DNA of 64,000 bases from Monosiga brevicollis MX1. Lineage: Eukaryota; Opisthokonta; Choanoflagellata; Craspedida; Salpingoecidae. The position numbers and the translations under genes are program-made. Shown piece by piece: positions 15,383 to 26,774 of the stretch. The DNA lies in NCBI RefSeq assembly GCF_000002865.3, contig NW_001865063.1, positions 370,398 to 434,397 on the forward strand, given 5' to 3'. How positions within the stretch are numbered: position 1 is the stretch's first letter; every line of letters begins with the position of its first letter. The notes beneath the pieces are model-generated. The model ran no database searches. It was given only the letters and a program-made list of their open reading frames with translations, and was not told the origin of the DNA.

Positions 15383-17621
15383 ATGGGCAGCAACAACCTG
15401 TTTTTACAAATCTGCGGATCGATCGGCATCGTGCTCACCGCCATCAATTTACTGCCAATGCTCGTCATTGTTTCCTACCGCATGTGGATGTTTGCACGGG
15501 AGCGCTTTGTGCTTGTGACCCTGTTCTACGCCCTCGGTATCTCCTGCTACATGATCGTCGAGTCCTTTCCCACCGCCAGCACCGGTGCACTCGTGCAAGC
15601 ATCCAACACCAACAGTCTGAGCTGGTGCATCTTCCTCGCGACGGGCCAATTCTTCATCAACGGCTTTATCCTCGAGCTTACATGCATCCTCTCCTACACC
15701 TTTTACTCCATCAACACCCTTTCCAACTTTCCCATCAAATTTGAAGTCTTTATGCACACCGCCTCGGCCGTCATCGCATTGTCCATGGCCATCGTCTCTG
15801 GCTGGTGGTGCAGCAACCACTGCAAAACGGTATGCCCCGGTGTTTCCATCCGCCTGCTTCTGGCCCCAGCCCTCCTTTGAGCATCTGCTGAGAATTCCGA
15901 GTCGGGCAAGGCTTTCATGCTTTGAAGCTTGGGGATTGTGAGAACGCATGGGCTTTTTTCTTTTGCTGCCACTTCTGTCGTTGCCACTCATGCTTGCTGC
16001 TCGTGATCACTTTCTCTATTTCCGGACCAACTTCTTCCGGCCGGCAGGAACACCCGGGAAGCTGTTTGTATCCCATTTTGACGGCTACCAAGGTCCGGGA
16101 TGCCTTTATGGCAATCCCGTTCTTCCTCTTTTTTCGTGTGATTTTTGTTGTCCACACCCAGCACGCTCGCATCCGCACAGCCCAAACTGAGCTCATCGTA
16201 CGTTCCACGCGTTGGCTCTGGCGCGCTCATTCGCCCGTCGCTTGCACCGCTCTCCTCGCTCCGGGCCACCTGCACCATGCTCAGCCGCCGCGCGTCTTCC
16301 ACGATGGCTAGGAATGCAAGGCGTTGTCGCGCACTGAAAAGAGTCGTCACGAACAGCTCCTCACCATGTACAAGGCCACCATTAAAAGCGTTTACTCGCC
16401 CCTCAAGTTTTATCCATTGCTCTTCCTTTCAGTCCTCATCTCCGATGTGGTCATGCTCTCTCTCGTACGTTCTGGTTCCTACCCCTCCCACGCCCGCCTC
16501 GCCCGCTGGCGCTGGCTGAGTGTTCTGTGTCCAAGCTGCGGTGTTTCACATACCAGCATCTTTCTCATCGAGGGGGGTTTTCTTTGTTTGTCCCTTCACG
16601 TTGGCTCGTGAATGGCCGGTCTGGTTCGACTTGCTCATGGCCAGCTCCCACCGGCTGGGCTGCACGATGACGAAGCCGTTGGTCATTTTCACAAACGCAC
16701 CCCGATCATCCATCTGCTTTGGATTGTGGGTGTGGGCTCTGGCTCATTCGTTCTCTTTTTTAGCCAAAAAGAGCACCGGTGAGTAAGCACTGCACGCTAC
16801 CCAGGCAGTGAGGGTGCGCGGGCACCCATGTGTTTGGACTTTTACCCTGACGTCCCACTTGCGTTTGCCCAAACAGGGAGCGCCTCAATGTGCGCCGCCT
16901 ACTCCAGCGTTGTTACGGGAAGCGTGTGCGGGTTGCCAAAAGACATGTAAGTGTGCCCATATGCGTGTGCGTGTGCGTGTGCGTGCGATCGCGCATGACT
17001 TAGCCCTTTTGTTGATGTTTTGGATGTCGGCTTTTCAAATCTAATTGCTCCTTGTGTGCCTGTGGTGCTGTCTCGTGCGCGGGTCCAGAACTACATTGTG
17101 TACGAGAACCCAGATGATTCCGAAGATGACGAGGCGGATGCTGGCATGGGAGCTGTTGCTACCACGCAGTTGGCCATGAGTGGCCCAGACGCAACGCACG
17201 AGTCACGGCAGCGGCTCATCAGCTCGGCCGTACCACCCGACATGTTGTTGGATGATGAGGATTATGAAGATGCCTCAGGCCTCGCTGCCAAGGTCCTACG
17301 GGCCCAAGACACCATCAAGCGCAAGAGCCGCGATGGATCATATCAGCCCCCTACCCTTGGTTCCAGCAGCTCGCAGGTCAGTCATTGGTACCTTGCCACC
17401 ACCATGCGACGTGTAGGCGGGCGGCGTGTTCATGTTCTTTTGTTTCCATGTCTCGAATTGTACAGGAATCGGACCACGATTATGAAAACACGCCGATAAA
17501 TGACGACGAGAACGCGCCAGTTCACGACTACGAGAATGCGGTGGGCAGCGATTATGAGAATGCCGCTCCGGCTGTGTCAACCCAGGTGACAGATCGGGAT
17601 GATGCGCCAACGAATGCGTAG
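15383..17621 (+). CDS. Seven-transmembrane receptor with tandem DYEN repeats in the cytoplasmic tail
   Basis: Seven exons (15383..15829, 16048..16197, 16321..16464, 16645..16778, 16877..16946, 17089..17376, 17466..17621) join in phase to give about 462 residues. Seven hydrophobic segments are visible, starting ICGSIGIVLTAINLLPMLVI and ending IIHLLWIVGVGSGSFVLFF. The N terminus is very short, and a basic stretch (LNVRRLLQRCYGKRVRVAKR) follows TM7. The topology resembles cAMP-receptor-like or other compact GPCRs; the subfamily is not assigned. The tail is acidic and carries Y320EN, Y417EN, Y433EN and Y441EN. The last three belong to a tandem octapeptide repeat. pY-x-N is the established binding preference of GRB2-family SH2 domains, so phosphotyrosine coupling is inferred. 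Confidence 0.75.
17478..17573 (+). repeat. 24-bp coding repeat encoding DYEN octapeptides (4 units)
   Basis: Four consecutive in-frame 24-nt units in the last receptor exon encode DYENTPIN, DDENAPVH, DYENAVGS and DYENAAPA. The second unit has Asp in place of Tyr. The alternation GATTAT/GACTAC and the varied third positions show that the repeat is not a recent exact duplication. Confidence 0.9.
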
Positions 17622-18912
17622 TCGCCATTCCAACTGATGCGCGCCGAACGGTAGCAGAGGTGTCTCTGCGGTCCGGTAGATCTCTTTTAGCTTTTCACCA
17701 TGGCAATGAGTGTGCTTGTGGGCATGAGAACAGGCTGCTGTCCGTGGTTGCACTATTGTGCCACCCTCATGGCAAGCCGCTTTTGCTCTCGGTAGTTTTT
17801 TTTTTTAAACGACTCTTTACATTGTTTCGTCTCATTCGCTTTTTTTCCAAGCCTGTATGCTCACATTTCCCGGTCGAGACGGCGCTACAAGGAGAGAATT
17901 GCGCACTAAAATCAGCAGAGAAGGGGCATCAGGAAGAAAAGAGGGAGAGAGAGAGAGGGGGAGAGAGAGATTCAAGAGATTCAAGAGATTCAAGAGATTC
18001 AAGAGATTCAAGAGATTCAGAAAGAGAGAGAGGGAGAGAGATCTTTAGGGAATTTGAGATTAGAGAGATGCAGAGACGGGCAGATAGAGGACATGGACCT
18101 CGACTCAGACAGAGATACCGAGAGTAGTGGCAGCGACAAAAACAGAATTATAAAGCCAGAGGGCCACAGAGAGCCACAGAGAGCCACAGAGAGCCACAGA
18201 GAGCCACAGAGAGCCACATAGAGCCACAGAGAGCCACAAAGAGCCAGAGACCACAAGAGCACACACTCCCATAGAAAACACCCTCCCTCTCTCTCTTCTC
18301 CCCCAAGAAAAAAAAAAAAAAAGTCATCAAAATCGCACAATCCGTGAAAAAGGGTTGGAGCCCTTTCACGAATTTCCGTCATTTGCTTCTCTGGTGCTGG
18401 TGGTTGCTGGTGCTGGTGCTGGTGGTGGTTGCTTACGGCTGGTGGGTGCGACAGGTACTTGCTACTGGTGGTGGTGGTGCGCCTGGGTGTGCCTCGCCTC
18501 TCTCTCTCTGTCCAGTCACATTCGCACACACACACATTCACACACACACACACACCCCGCGTGTTAGCCAGTGCTCACAAGACGTGACTGTTGTGCTCTG
18601 TCGTCTGGCTGTTTCTCCCTTCTCTTGGTTTCGTTAGCTCGGTGCTCACACGCACGCATTTACCTCAAGGGTGCTGGTGGCGATTGCACTGCATCTTGAT
18701 CTCGTGGTGTGGGTCGTCCTTTAAGCTCCTTTTGTTGAGTGAACAGTGTGGCTGCCACATATGAGGTTGTCATCCGCCGACGCAGTGCTAGAACTTACTG
18801 GAACCAGGTCTTCTTGGCTGTTCTGTCTGCTGCACGTCGCTACGCTGCCAAATCGTGCCCTTGGCACACTCAGTCCCAACCATCGAAACCCAGCGGGTAA
18901 AGCATCGATAAG
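17622..18912. repeat. Intergenic region with a 9-bp and a 10-bp tandem repeat
   Basis: No gene is supported. A purine-rich tract (about 17935-18050) contains a 9-bp unit TTCAAGAGA repeated at 17971-18019. A 10-bp unit GAGCCACAGA is repeated about nine times at 18161-18250. Short CT, GGT and CACA runs follow to 18560. The stretch 18600-18912 is probably the promoter of the UBA-GH13 gene. Confidence 0.75.
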
Positions 18913-21900
18913 ATGGCAGACTCCGTACGCAGCCAGCTCCTGGAAATGGGCTATCCCACGGAGGACGTGGATCAGGCCATCCGTTCGGCCGGTCACGTCG
19001 AAACCCCCAGTGATGTGCTTGATGTGTACGTTGTGCTCGCATCGCCCCTAGCAGCCTCTTCGCATCAGTGCCTCACCGTGTCTTTCCCCGCCCTCCTCTT
19101 CCAGACTGGCCGGAATCGCTCGCTCACGATCCGAACATCAAGAGTTAGTCATGCTCCCACCCGCTCGTGTCGAACCCTCTTGCCCCTTGGGCTCCCGTTG
19201 TCGTCTGGCTGACATCTTTTGCTTTGACCGAATGGCCCGGTAATTAGACCGTACCTGGCCGTGGGCGAGGCCTGGTGCTGCGATCAGTGTCACACCATCA
19301 ACTCTGCCACAGCCTTCCCCTGCACCTCGTGCCAATACCCGCTCGTGGTAACCGATGCCATGAAGACGGCCCTGGGCTTCTTCGATGGCAACACATCCGG
19401 CACCTATGTCTCGCTGACCGCCCCGACGGCCCATCCGCGTCGTGAGCAGGACCGCCACCAGCATCTCACCGCCGCAGGGGATGCTGGAGCGCCGCATGCA
19501 GCCACCGATCAGGATAGCAACGCCCCACCACCACTCGTGCTCTCTCCCGATCATCACACGGGCACCGGTTCGTAGCAACAAGCTTCCACCTTGGTGCCCT
19601 CCTCCTGTCAGTCCACCTTTTCTGCCTCATCTCGACCCTGGCTGACCTCAACGCACCACATACAGGTGCCGTCTCTGTCCATGCCTTTCAGTGCCCCATG
19701 TGCTTTTTCGTGGGCGATCAGCCTCCCTGCATCCTTTGCACGTTTGACCCAAACACTGATGAGATGCCCCTGCAAGCCGACGAGCAGCAACAGCAACCGT
19801 CCGTCAGTTCTCTGTCGTACGTCATGCAGTCCTGACCCCCCCTGCCACTGCGGTCACCTCGGTTCCTCCTCACATCTGCTGAATCCATGGGCAGTGATGA
19901 TTTTGAGCTCTTGCAAATGGAGGTCGAGGCTCAAGCTAAGGTTGTTGGTTAGTTGATAGCTGGCTCCACCCACATTTCACTCTACTTGTGTATCATTATC
20001 TCACGCTCGCTGGTGCAGTCTTTGATACTGCCGCCGACACGGGTGCGGTATGCCTGGCCGAAGGCGGCTTTCGCTTTCGAGTCTACGCACCTCATGCCAC
20101 GCGCGTTGAAGTGGCCGGTGACTTTAACAAGTGAGTAGCGTACAGCAGAATCAAGGAGTGCCAGCCCTGGACCTTTAACCAGCTTGCTCAGGGCTTGCTC
20201 ATCGTGTCACTGCATCTTTGGTAGTTGGCATCCTGAAGCAACTGTCCTGTCCCGAGAGCACGACGGCCATTGGCGCGGCAATGTTCAAGAGGCACAAGCA
20301 GGTGTGGTTCATGACCCCACGTATCTTGCCAAGGCAACCCTGATGTGAATTGCCATCATGCCAACTCACCTTCCTTGCTTGCCGATCCATACCAGGCCAG
20401 CGCTACCGCTACCGTGTTCATTTCAAACGCAGCGCCCAAATGCCCTTGACTCCATCAGCCATCGATGTAAGCGCGTCACTTCTCGCGTGCTGCCCTGTCT
20501 CGAGTCATCTTGAGCTTATTTTTCCGCGCCCTTGGGTTGGTTTTTGCTTCCAATCCTACCAGCAACCCAAAAATACGGGCGGCACCATAGCTGCTTGGCG
20601 TTGCGACCCCCGTGCTCGTGTAAGTCTGCCCCCCCTGCCCGATATTTCAACTTGGCATCATATATCCTAGTTGGGCAAAGGGGAAAAAAAACCGGCGTGC
20701 TCAAAGTAAGGGCCAATCTTGCGGACTTGTTGAATAACGAGATGGATGTGATGGTGGACAGATTATCGAGCGAGATGCGTTTCAGCGTCGCCGATTCAAC
20801 GCCGTTCTTTACGACAACAGTGGCTTTACCTGGACGGTATGTCCATTGGCCGCAATACCGTCGATCGGCATACTGCTCTCTCTCTCTCTCTCCTGAAACG
20901 TGCATGGCTTCAGATTGGCTCATGTTTCAAACGCTGTGTCTGGGGGCAGGATGCCGGCTTTGAGCGCCCCAATTTGCAGGAACTTGTGTTGTGCGAAGTG
21001 CACGTTGCCTCCTTTTCCAGGTATCGAGCAGCACAATCGGTCTCTTCTTGAACTCGCATGTCTGTCCTCCCATCTCGTATCCGCTTACAACTGCATTGTG
21101 CGCCTCAACACAGTTCGGGCGATGCCATGGGCACCTTTGACAATGTGATTGAGCGTCTGGATTATCTGGTCGATCTGGGTGTCAACGGTCTGGCTCTCAT
21201 GCCCGTGTCCCAAGATTATCATCCCTGTGAGGAAGAGGACTTTCATTGTTGGGGGTAAGAAAGCACTCCAGCGAGCATGTGGTTCAAGTCAAATCGGGAT
21301 CCGGTCTCTGGCGCTCATCATGTCGTGTTTTGACTCAGGTACGATCCTCTGTCTCTTTTTGCTGTGCAAACAAGCTATGGCGGTCCGGATGGCCTGAAGC
21401 GTTTGGTGAACGAGGCCCACTTGCGTGGGATTGCGGTGGTCTTTGACTTTGTGCCCAACCACATGCATAATCGCAATGTTCTTCAATGGTTTGACGGCAC
21501 CAACCTGTACTTTGCCGATGGTGCGTTTCTGAGCCAAGCGCCCCTGTGACAGCCAAATTAATCATTCGCCATCACATCATGCTTTTTTGCCGTCGACGTT
21601 TCAATCCACAGAAACAACGGACTGGGGGCCGCGGCCGCAGTTTGATGATCCCGTGGTGCAAGATTACATTATCGACGCCGCAGTACGCATGCGACATTGC
21701 TTGGCGTGTTCGACGCACGGGCCAACCACGCCTAGCTCTTCAAGACCTCATCTTGCTCACCCACGCTGTTCAATGGCATAGCTCTCCTTTTTCCGTGATT
21801 TCCACATGGATGGCATTCGCGTGGACAGTACTCCCAACGTGCGCGGCATTGGCCGTGACTTGCCTGGTGGCTGGCAGCTATTGCAGGTCCGCGGCGCGTC

Positions 21901-24245
21901 CGCGCCACACGTGCTAAAACTTGCACGCGTAGCTGTCCGCGCTTTGCATGCGTTGTAGACTCTTGGGTTATCTCGTTCACCTTGAGATCTGGCATGTATA
22001 GGCGCTGAACGATGCCGTACACGAGCGTTATCCAGATGCATTTACCATTGCCGAGGATTTGTACGATGATCACCGCCTCAACACGGGCGGGGCTTGCTTT
22101 GACCTTCAGTGGTGCCAGGGCACCTTCAAGGTGTGTTCAACACGCTGATGCGTGAGCCCGGTCCTTTTTGCTTTCATGCAACAAGTATTTCGTCGGTTGT
22201 TAAGTCTTGTTGGGGTGAGAGCTCACCGTCGACATATCCTGCTGTGCCAGTCACTTTACCAAATTGCCACGGCCGTTGAGGACCGTACACGCGACTTGCA
22301 AGCCCTGGCCAGTACGTGTGGTCTTGCTTTTGCTCTTGCCCTTTGCCTTGCGCCTTTTGCCCAGGTCCAGTTTGTTTTCTTCCAACTTGATCCCTCTGCT
22401 GTTTCAACCGATATCAGATCATTTGGAGCACCCACATCCTGGGCCTATGGCTGGACGCATTCTTTTCACGGAAAACCACGACACCGTGCCCGGTGATCGC
22501 GAGCGGCGGATACCTTTGGCAATCACCCGTGGCGTGGCCGGCGTTGATCCACATCAAAACTTTTTTGCACAGCGTCGCACCACGGCCATTGCAGCGATCA
22601 TGTTGACGACACCGGGCGTCCCCATGCTCATGCAAGGACAAGAGCTTCTCGAGCTCAATTCACCCGTCTGGCCCGAAGGGCCAGCCATCGATTGGCACAA
22701 CCGTGTCAAAAACTTTGGCATCCATCGGTGCGTGTCCCAGCTATTGGTTTTACGCGTGGTTATTTAGCACGCACACCTCACAACCGACCACCATGCGTTG
22801 GTGGGTGTACGACAGCTTGTTCAAGGATATGATTGCGTTGCGCCGCAACCTCGAGGGCAAGACGCTGGGGCTGACGGCACCGAATGTTCGCGTTCATCAC
22901 TTGAATCCCGAGAATTCCATTATCGCCTATCATCGCTGGTCGCGTGTATGTATCTCCGTCAAGACCCCACATGTTACTGTCGCTTGCCTCTGCTTTTGCC
23001 TGCCTGTCTGCCAGCCTGCCTGTCTGCCAGCCTGCCTGTCTGCCGGCCTGTCTGTCTGTCTGTCTGTCTCCATCTGGATCTCATGAATGATTGTCGTACT
23101 TTGCGCAAATGCAGGGCGGCTGTGGTGACGATTGCATTGTGGTGGCCAATTTCTCCAACCAAAACTTCAGCTCGTACCGCCTCGGCTTCCCCCGTGACGG
23201 TATGTATAGTGCTTTGCCTTGATCTTATACGGCACACTGCGCGCAAATTTGATAGGAACTCTTGGCTACTACACGCGCAGGCGAGTGGCGTCTGCAGCTT
23301 GACACCTCTGATGACACGTACAGCGATCTGAATCTGGCAACACGGGAGGTCTTCCCAGTTGACAGCATTTTCGTCGACCACTACAATCCTCGAGATGGGT
23401 ACGCCAACAGCAAACTCATTGCAGTCAACTCTTTCGTTTGTTCCCATTCGATTCCGCTTATACTGTGCCGCCTCGCTTAATGTCACTGTGCTTTAGCTAC
23501 CCATTTTCTGGGGCCACACCCTTGCCACGCTATTCGGTGCTCATGTTTGCGCAGGTACGACCTGCAAGCACTGATTGCAGGCAATATCTGACCCTCCTCA
23601 TCAGGCGCCATTCAACTTATTAGGAGCCCATTGCGCGCCTCGTGTTTCGTGTGCAATACGAGACAGACTTTGGTGACCAAGTTTGCGTCTGCGGCAACCT
23701 GGAAGCCTTGGTACGCAGGGCATTATCACTACTGTTTTTTTTTTTAAATTTTTTTGCAGTCACCTTTGGCTAAAACACGGCACAATGTCTGACATGCGCT
23801 GCTGGTCCTCTTTTACGTCGTTCTTCCAGGGCTCATGGGAGCAGCCGGTGCCGCTCAACACCAACCTGGGTGACGCCCCAGTCAGTACTGCTTGCTGCCC
23901 TGGCAAATTGGTCTCGAGGGGCCATCGAGCTAGCATCTTTCAATACTCACCCATTGATGTATTTTGATAGTACCCTTGGTGGCAGAGCAATGAAATTATC
24001 GTGAGCGCCTACACACCACTTGAGTTCAAAATTGGTGAGTGTCGGAATTGGCGAAACCTGGTGGGCAGAGCTGATGATTTGTTGCGGAAGCTCTACCGCT
24101 GTTTGGCTTGCTTCTGACAAGAATGTGGTCACCGAACGAAATAGTTTTGCGCTGCGGCAATGGCGAGCTGGTTTGGGAGACCCGCGAAAACCGCACGCTG
24201 GTGGCTGGGCGGGGACGCCAGCTGGTCTTTTTGGGACGCAACTAA
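18913..24245 (+). CDS. UBA - RanBP2-type zinc finger - CBM48 - GH13 (branching-enzyme-like) - CBM20 fusion
   Basis: Twenty-six exons, from 18913..19025 to 24145..24245, keep phase at every junction and give 935 residues. Residues 1-45 form a UBA-type domain (LLEMGYPTEDVDQAI). Residues 60-79 match the RanBP2 zinc finger W-x-C-x2-C-x3-N-x6-C-x2-C exactly. A second C-x2-C...C-x2-C cluster lies at 167-182. CBM48 spans about 226-320 (RFRVYAPHATRVEVAGDFNN; QRYRYRVHF). GH13 follows with region I DFVPNH (455-460), nucleophile GIRVD518, acid/base IAE556D and stabiliser ENHD623. It ends with YSVLMFAQ. CBM20 fills 836-935 (VWETRENR). The catalytic part resembles alpha-1,4-glucan branching or trehalohydrolase-type GH13 acting on glycogen. 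No signal peptide is seen, so it is probably cytosolic. The N-terminal modules suggest ubiquitin-linked control of a glycogen enzyme (inference). Confidence 0.85.
22999..23070. repeat. Intronic CTGCCTGTCTGCCAGC tandem repeat
   Basis: A roughly 16-bp unit is repeated about three times, then decays into CTGT repeats. It lies within the intron between the exons ending at 22945 and starting at 23115 of the UBA-GH13 gene. Confidence 0.8.
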
Positions 24246-24674
24246 GAACGCCTTGCCAGAGCATCAGATTTGGGCTCGAGCCATCTCAAAGTTGGAACCG
24301 GTGACTTTTACACCATGTAGAGGCGAACAGCCGATTTGCTGTGAATGCTGATCGAGTGGAATCTTTTTCCATGTCAATAGTTGGTCTCCAAGTTTCGGTT
24401 GTTATTGTCGTGGGGTTTCGATTTTTGTTCTCTTGTAACGATGCACCTTCGAGTAACTACATGCTTGTGTCGGCTTCCGTGAGTTTTGATTAGAGTGCAG
24501 GCCAGCAACGGCCGATGTCGACGAGGTCAGGGATCAATTAAAAGGAAAAATGAAATGAGACTCAGTTTGGCAGAAAATTGCTGCGGTGGATGGTGTCGGG
24601 TGAGTGGGACGCCAAATAAAAATGAAAAGTACCCACGGGGCGCTATCGCCCATTGTTCATGTTTTGCCCGGCGG
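24246..24674. other. Intergenic region between convergent 3' ends
   Basis: No coding sequence is supported in this 430-bp spacer between two convergent genes. An AATAAA-like hexamer on the + strand at about 24615 could serve the GH13 transcript. Confidence 0.5.
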
Positions 24675-26774
24675 CTAGAGATTGTCTGGGGCAATCTCTA
24701 CGCTGCGGAGGCGCGGCGACATATCTGGTAGAGTTGAGCGCGCCGAATTTGCATCTGGATCAAAAGGCACGGTGCTACTCGCAGATACATGTGCACCCGG
24801 GGGAGCATATGTCCGCGGGCGCACCAAGGTAGCACCAGGCCGCGCCACGGCGCCGCTAATCGATGGGGCTGAGCTGACGATCTGGGGTATCACTGCATTG
24901 GGGAGGGGCCGGGACGTTGTGGTGGCGGGTGACAGGCCAGGCTGCAAGCGAGCTGCACCGAGCTGATTGAGCTGGCGGGCACTTGGCGCCTGATGTCGAT
25001 TGGGTGGGGCGGTGCTGGGCATCAGAAGACCATGGGGGTTGAGACTAGCTCCGACCGGCCCTTGACCCAGTCTGTGTGGGTGGCGCGTAGCGGGGTTGCC
25101 GTTGACATTGTATCCAGGGTGTGCTAGGGGGACGCCTGGCTCGCTGATGCGTGTGCTTATCCTGCCCATATTGCCGTGCTCATGACGGCCATGATGAAGG
25201 GGCTCGTTGCCCAGCTCATTGCCGTGGTGGTCGGTGTCGTCCTCCACGTCATCGTCGTCATCGTCATCGTCGTCATCCTCCTCCTCTTCCTCACCCTCGT
25301 CATCTTCGTCGTCGTCGTCGTCATCCTCATCGTCGTCACCACTGGCGTCATCCCGTGCATGGCTACCGGCGTAGATGTCCCCCCGTGCATCGAGAGCATC
25401 ATCGTCCGTGCCGGTGGCGCCGCCTGGGATGAAGGCATGCACTTGTGACCGTAGTTCATGGAGGAGCTGATCGGCTTGGTCCATGCGGTAGATGGTTTCC
25501 GTTTGCAAAGCCTGCAGGGCATTGACGTGGATGGTGACTTGCTTGTTGCAGCGTGCGAGGTGTTCCACGTGTTCCTCGGTCTTGCGCAGCAGAGCGAGGA
25601 CGCGGCCTTGTGGGGTGGTGAGGTCATATGTTAGAACGGCGCGACCTGCCGCGTTATGAAGGGGTTGGGGGTCGACCTGTTGAGCCACAACGGCATCTGA
25701 CGCGGCCTGGTCATGCTGCGCGGCCTGGAGCATGTGGTTAGCAGCAGGTAGGGCCATGGCACCGTAGGGGTCCAGGCGCGCACGCTTGGGGGCAGGCAGC
25801 GCAGCGACGGTGGCGTTGTTGTGGGTGGAAGCACTGGTGTCGGTTGGAAGTGGCGCAGCACTGAGTTCCAGGCTGGCGCCATCCTCAAAGGCCATGGCCC
25901 CCTCCATTCCCACGGGTTGGGTGGGCAGCAGGCGCTTGGGGTATGCCTCGATGGCGGGGCCACCGCTGACGGAAAAGGCCTGGGCGATGGGCGTGTTTTC
26001 GCGAGCGGAGGGCAATTTCATGGTGGAGATGATGGACCAGTCGAGTTTGAGCCAGGGGCAAATGTCCCGGCCCGGGCGCATGGTGTATCCAAAATGCTTC
26101 CAAACACCCTGAGAAGCACCGTACTGATGAGATGACGCCACGACATTTCTGTTCAGTCAGCAGCATTGTACCTGTGTGACGTAGGTGTGGCAGGCTTCAC
26201 AAAATACGCGAGTTCGGTCGGTGCGAAAGCCGATGCGTCGATTGCTGCCAGTGATGGTCACAGTGCGGAGGAGGTCAGGCAGCATGACGCTGTCCAGGCG
26301 GGCCTTGATGTCCATGCGTTGAAGCGCGGCCTTGACATCGTCTTTGCGTGCAATCTGTTGAAAATGCGCAGTCGTTTCAGAACGGTGAGCTGATGTCAAG
26401 TGCGGTGCAAAAAAAAAAAAAAAAAATAGAATGACGACCACCAACCTTGCGCTTGGGTAACTGGCCCACAATACCCAGCAAAAGAGCGTTGTGTGTGTGT
26501 GTGTGTGTGGTGGGTGACAGGCCGGTGCGATGAGTGATTGGTCATGGCAAAGGAGCACAGGCTCTCGGCTGCACGCACCGGTGGAGATTCGTCGCGCAGT
26601 GACTGAGCGGCTGGGGCAGGTTCATCGTTGACGTGTGCCGGCTGCACAGTCAGATGGGTAAAGCAAGTCACAAGTCAGGCCATGCGATGCAACGCTGCCA
26701 CGCGGACGCGCCACCAAAAAAAAAAAAAAAAACCAGATCAGACGTACCGCCGGCACGGCAGGTTCAAAGCTCAT
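24675..26774 (-). CDS. Acidic, nuclear-type protein with one Cys2-His motif
   Basis: Five minus-strand exons (26748..26774, 26579..26641, a 15-nt microexon 26446..26460, 26172..26354, 24675..26108) all join in phase 0 to give 573 residues starting MSFEPAVPA. The N-terminal third has a compact segment (LPDLLRTVTITGSNRRIGF ... VFCEACHTYVTQGVWKHFGY ... ICPWLKLDW). Its Cys-x2-Cys, Phe/Trp-x2-His and final hydrophobic strand recall SAND/TDBD-like DNA-binding folds; this is resemblance only. PKRARLDP could be a nuclear signal. A predicted helical/coiled-coil region follows, then a run of about 45 mostly Asp/Glu residues (coded around 25235-25345). The C-terminal tail is disordered and Pro/Asn/Arg-rich. 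Function unknown; a chromatin or transcription role is a guess. Confidence 0.65.

Noticed and set aside
18017-18553. Minus-strand frame with repeated SLWLSVALCG units
   Set aside because: Translation of the 10-bp tandem repeat; no start context, partners or domain.
19261-19575. Stand-alone small zinc-finger gene ending at 19577
   Set aside because: The frame ends in TAG right after a usable donor at 19568, and splicing there joins in phase to the second Cys4 exon and onward to GH13.
25151-25448. Plus-strand His/Arg- and Val-rich frames over 25151-25448
   Set aside because: Antisense shadows of the Asp/Glu tract of the minus-strand gene.
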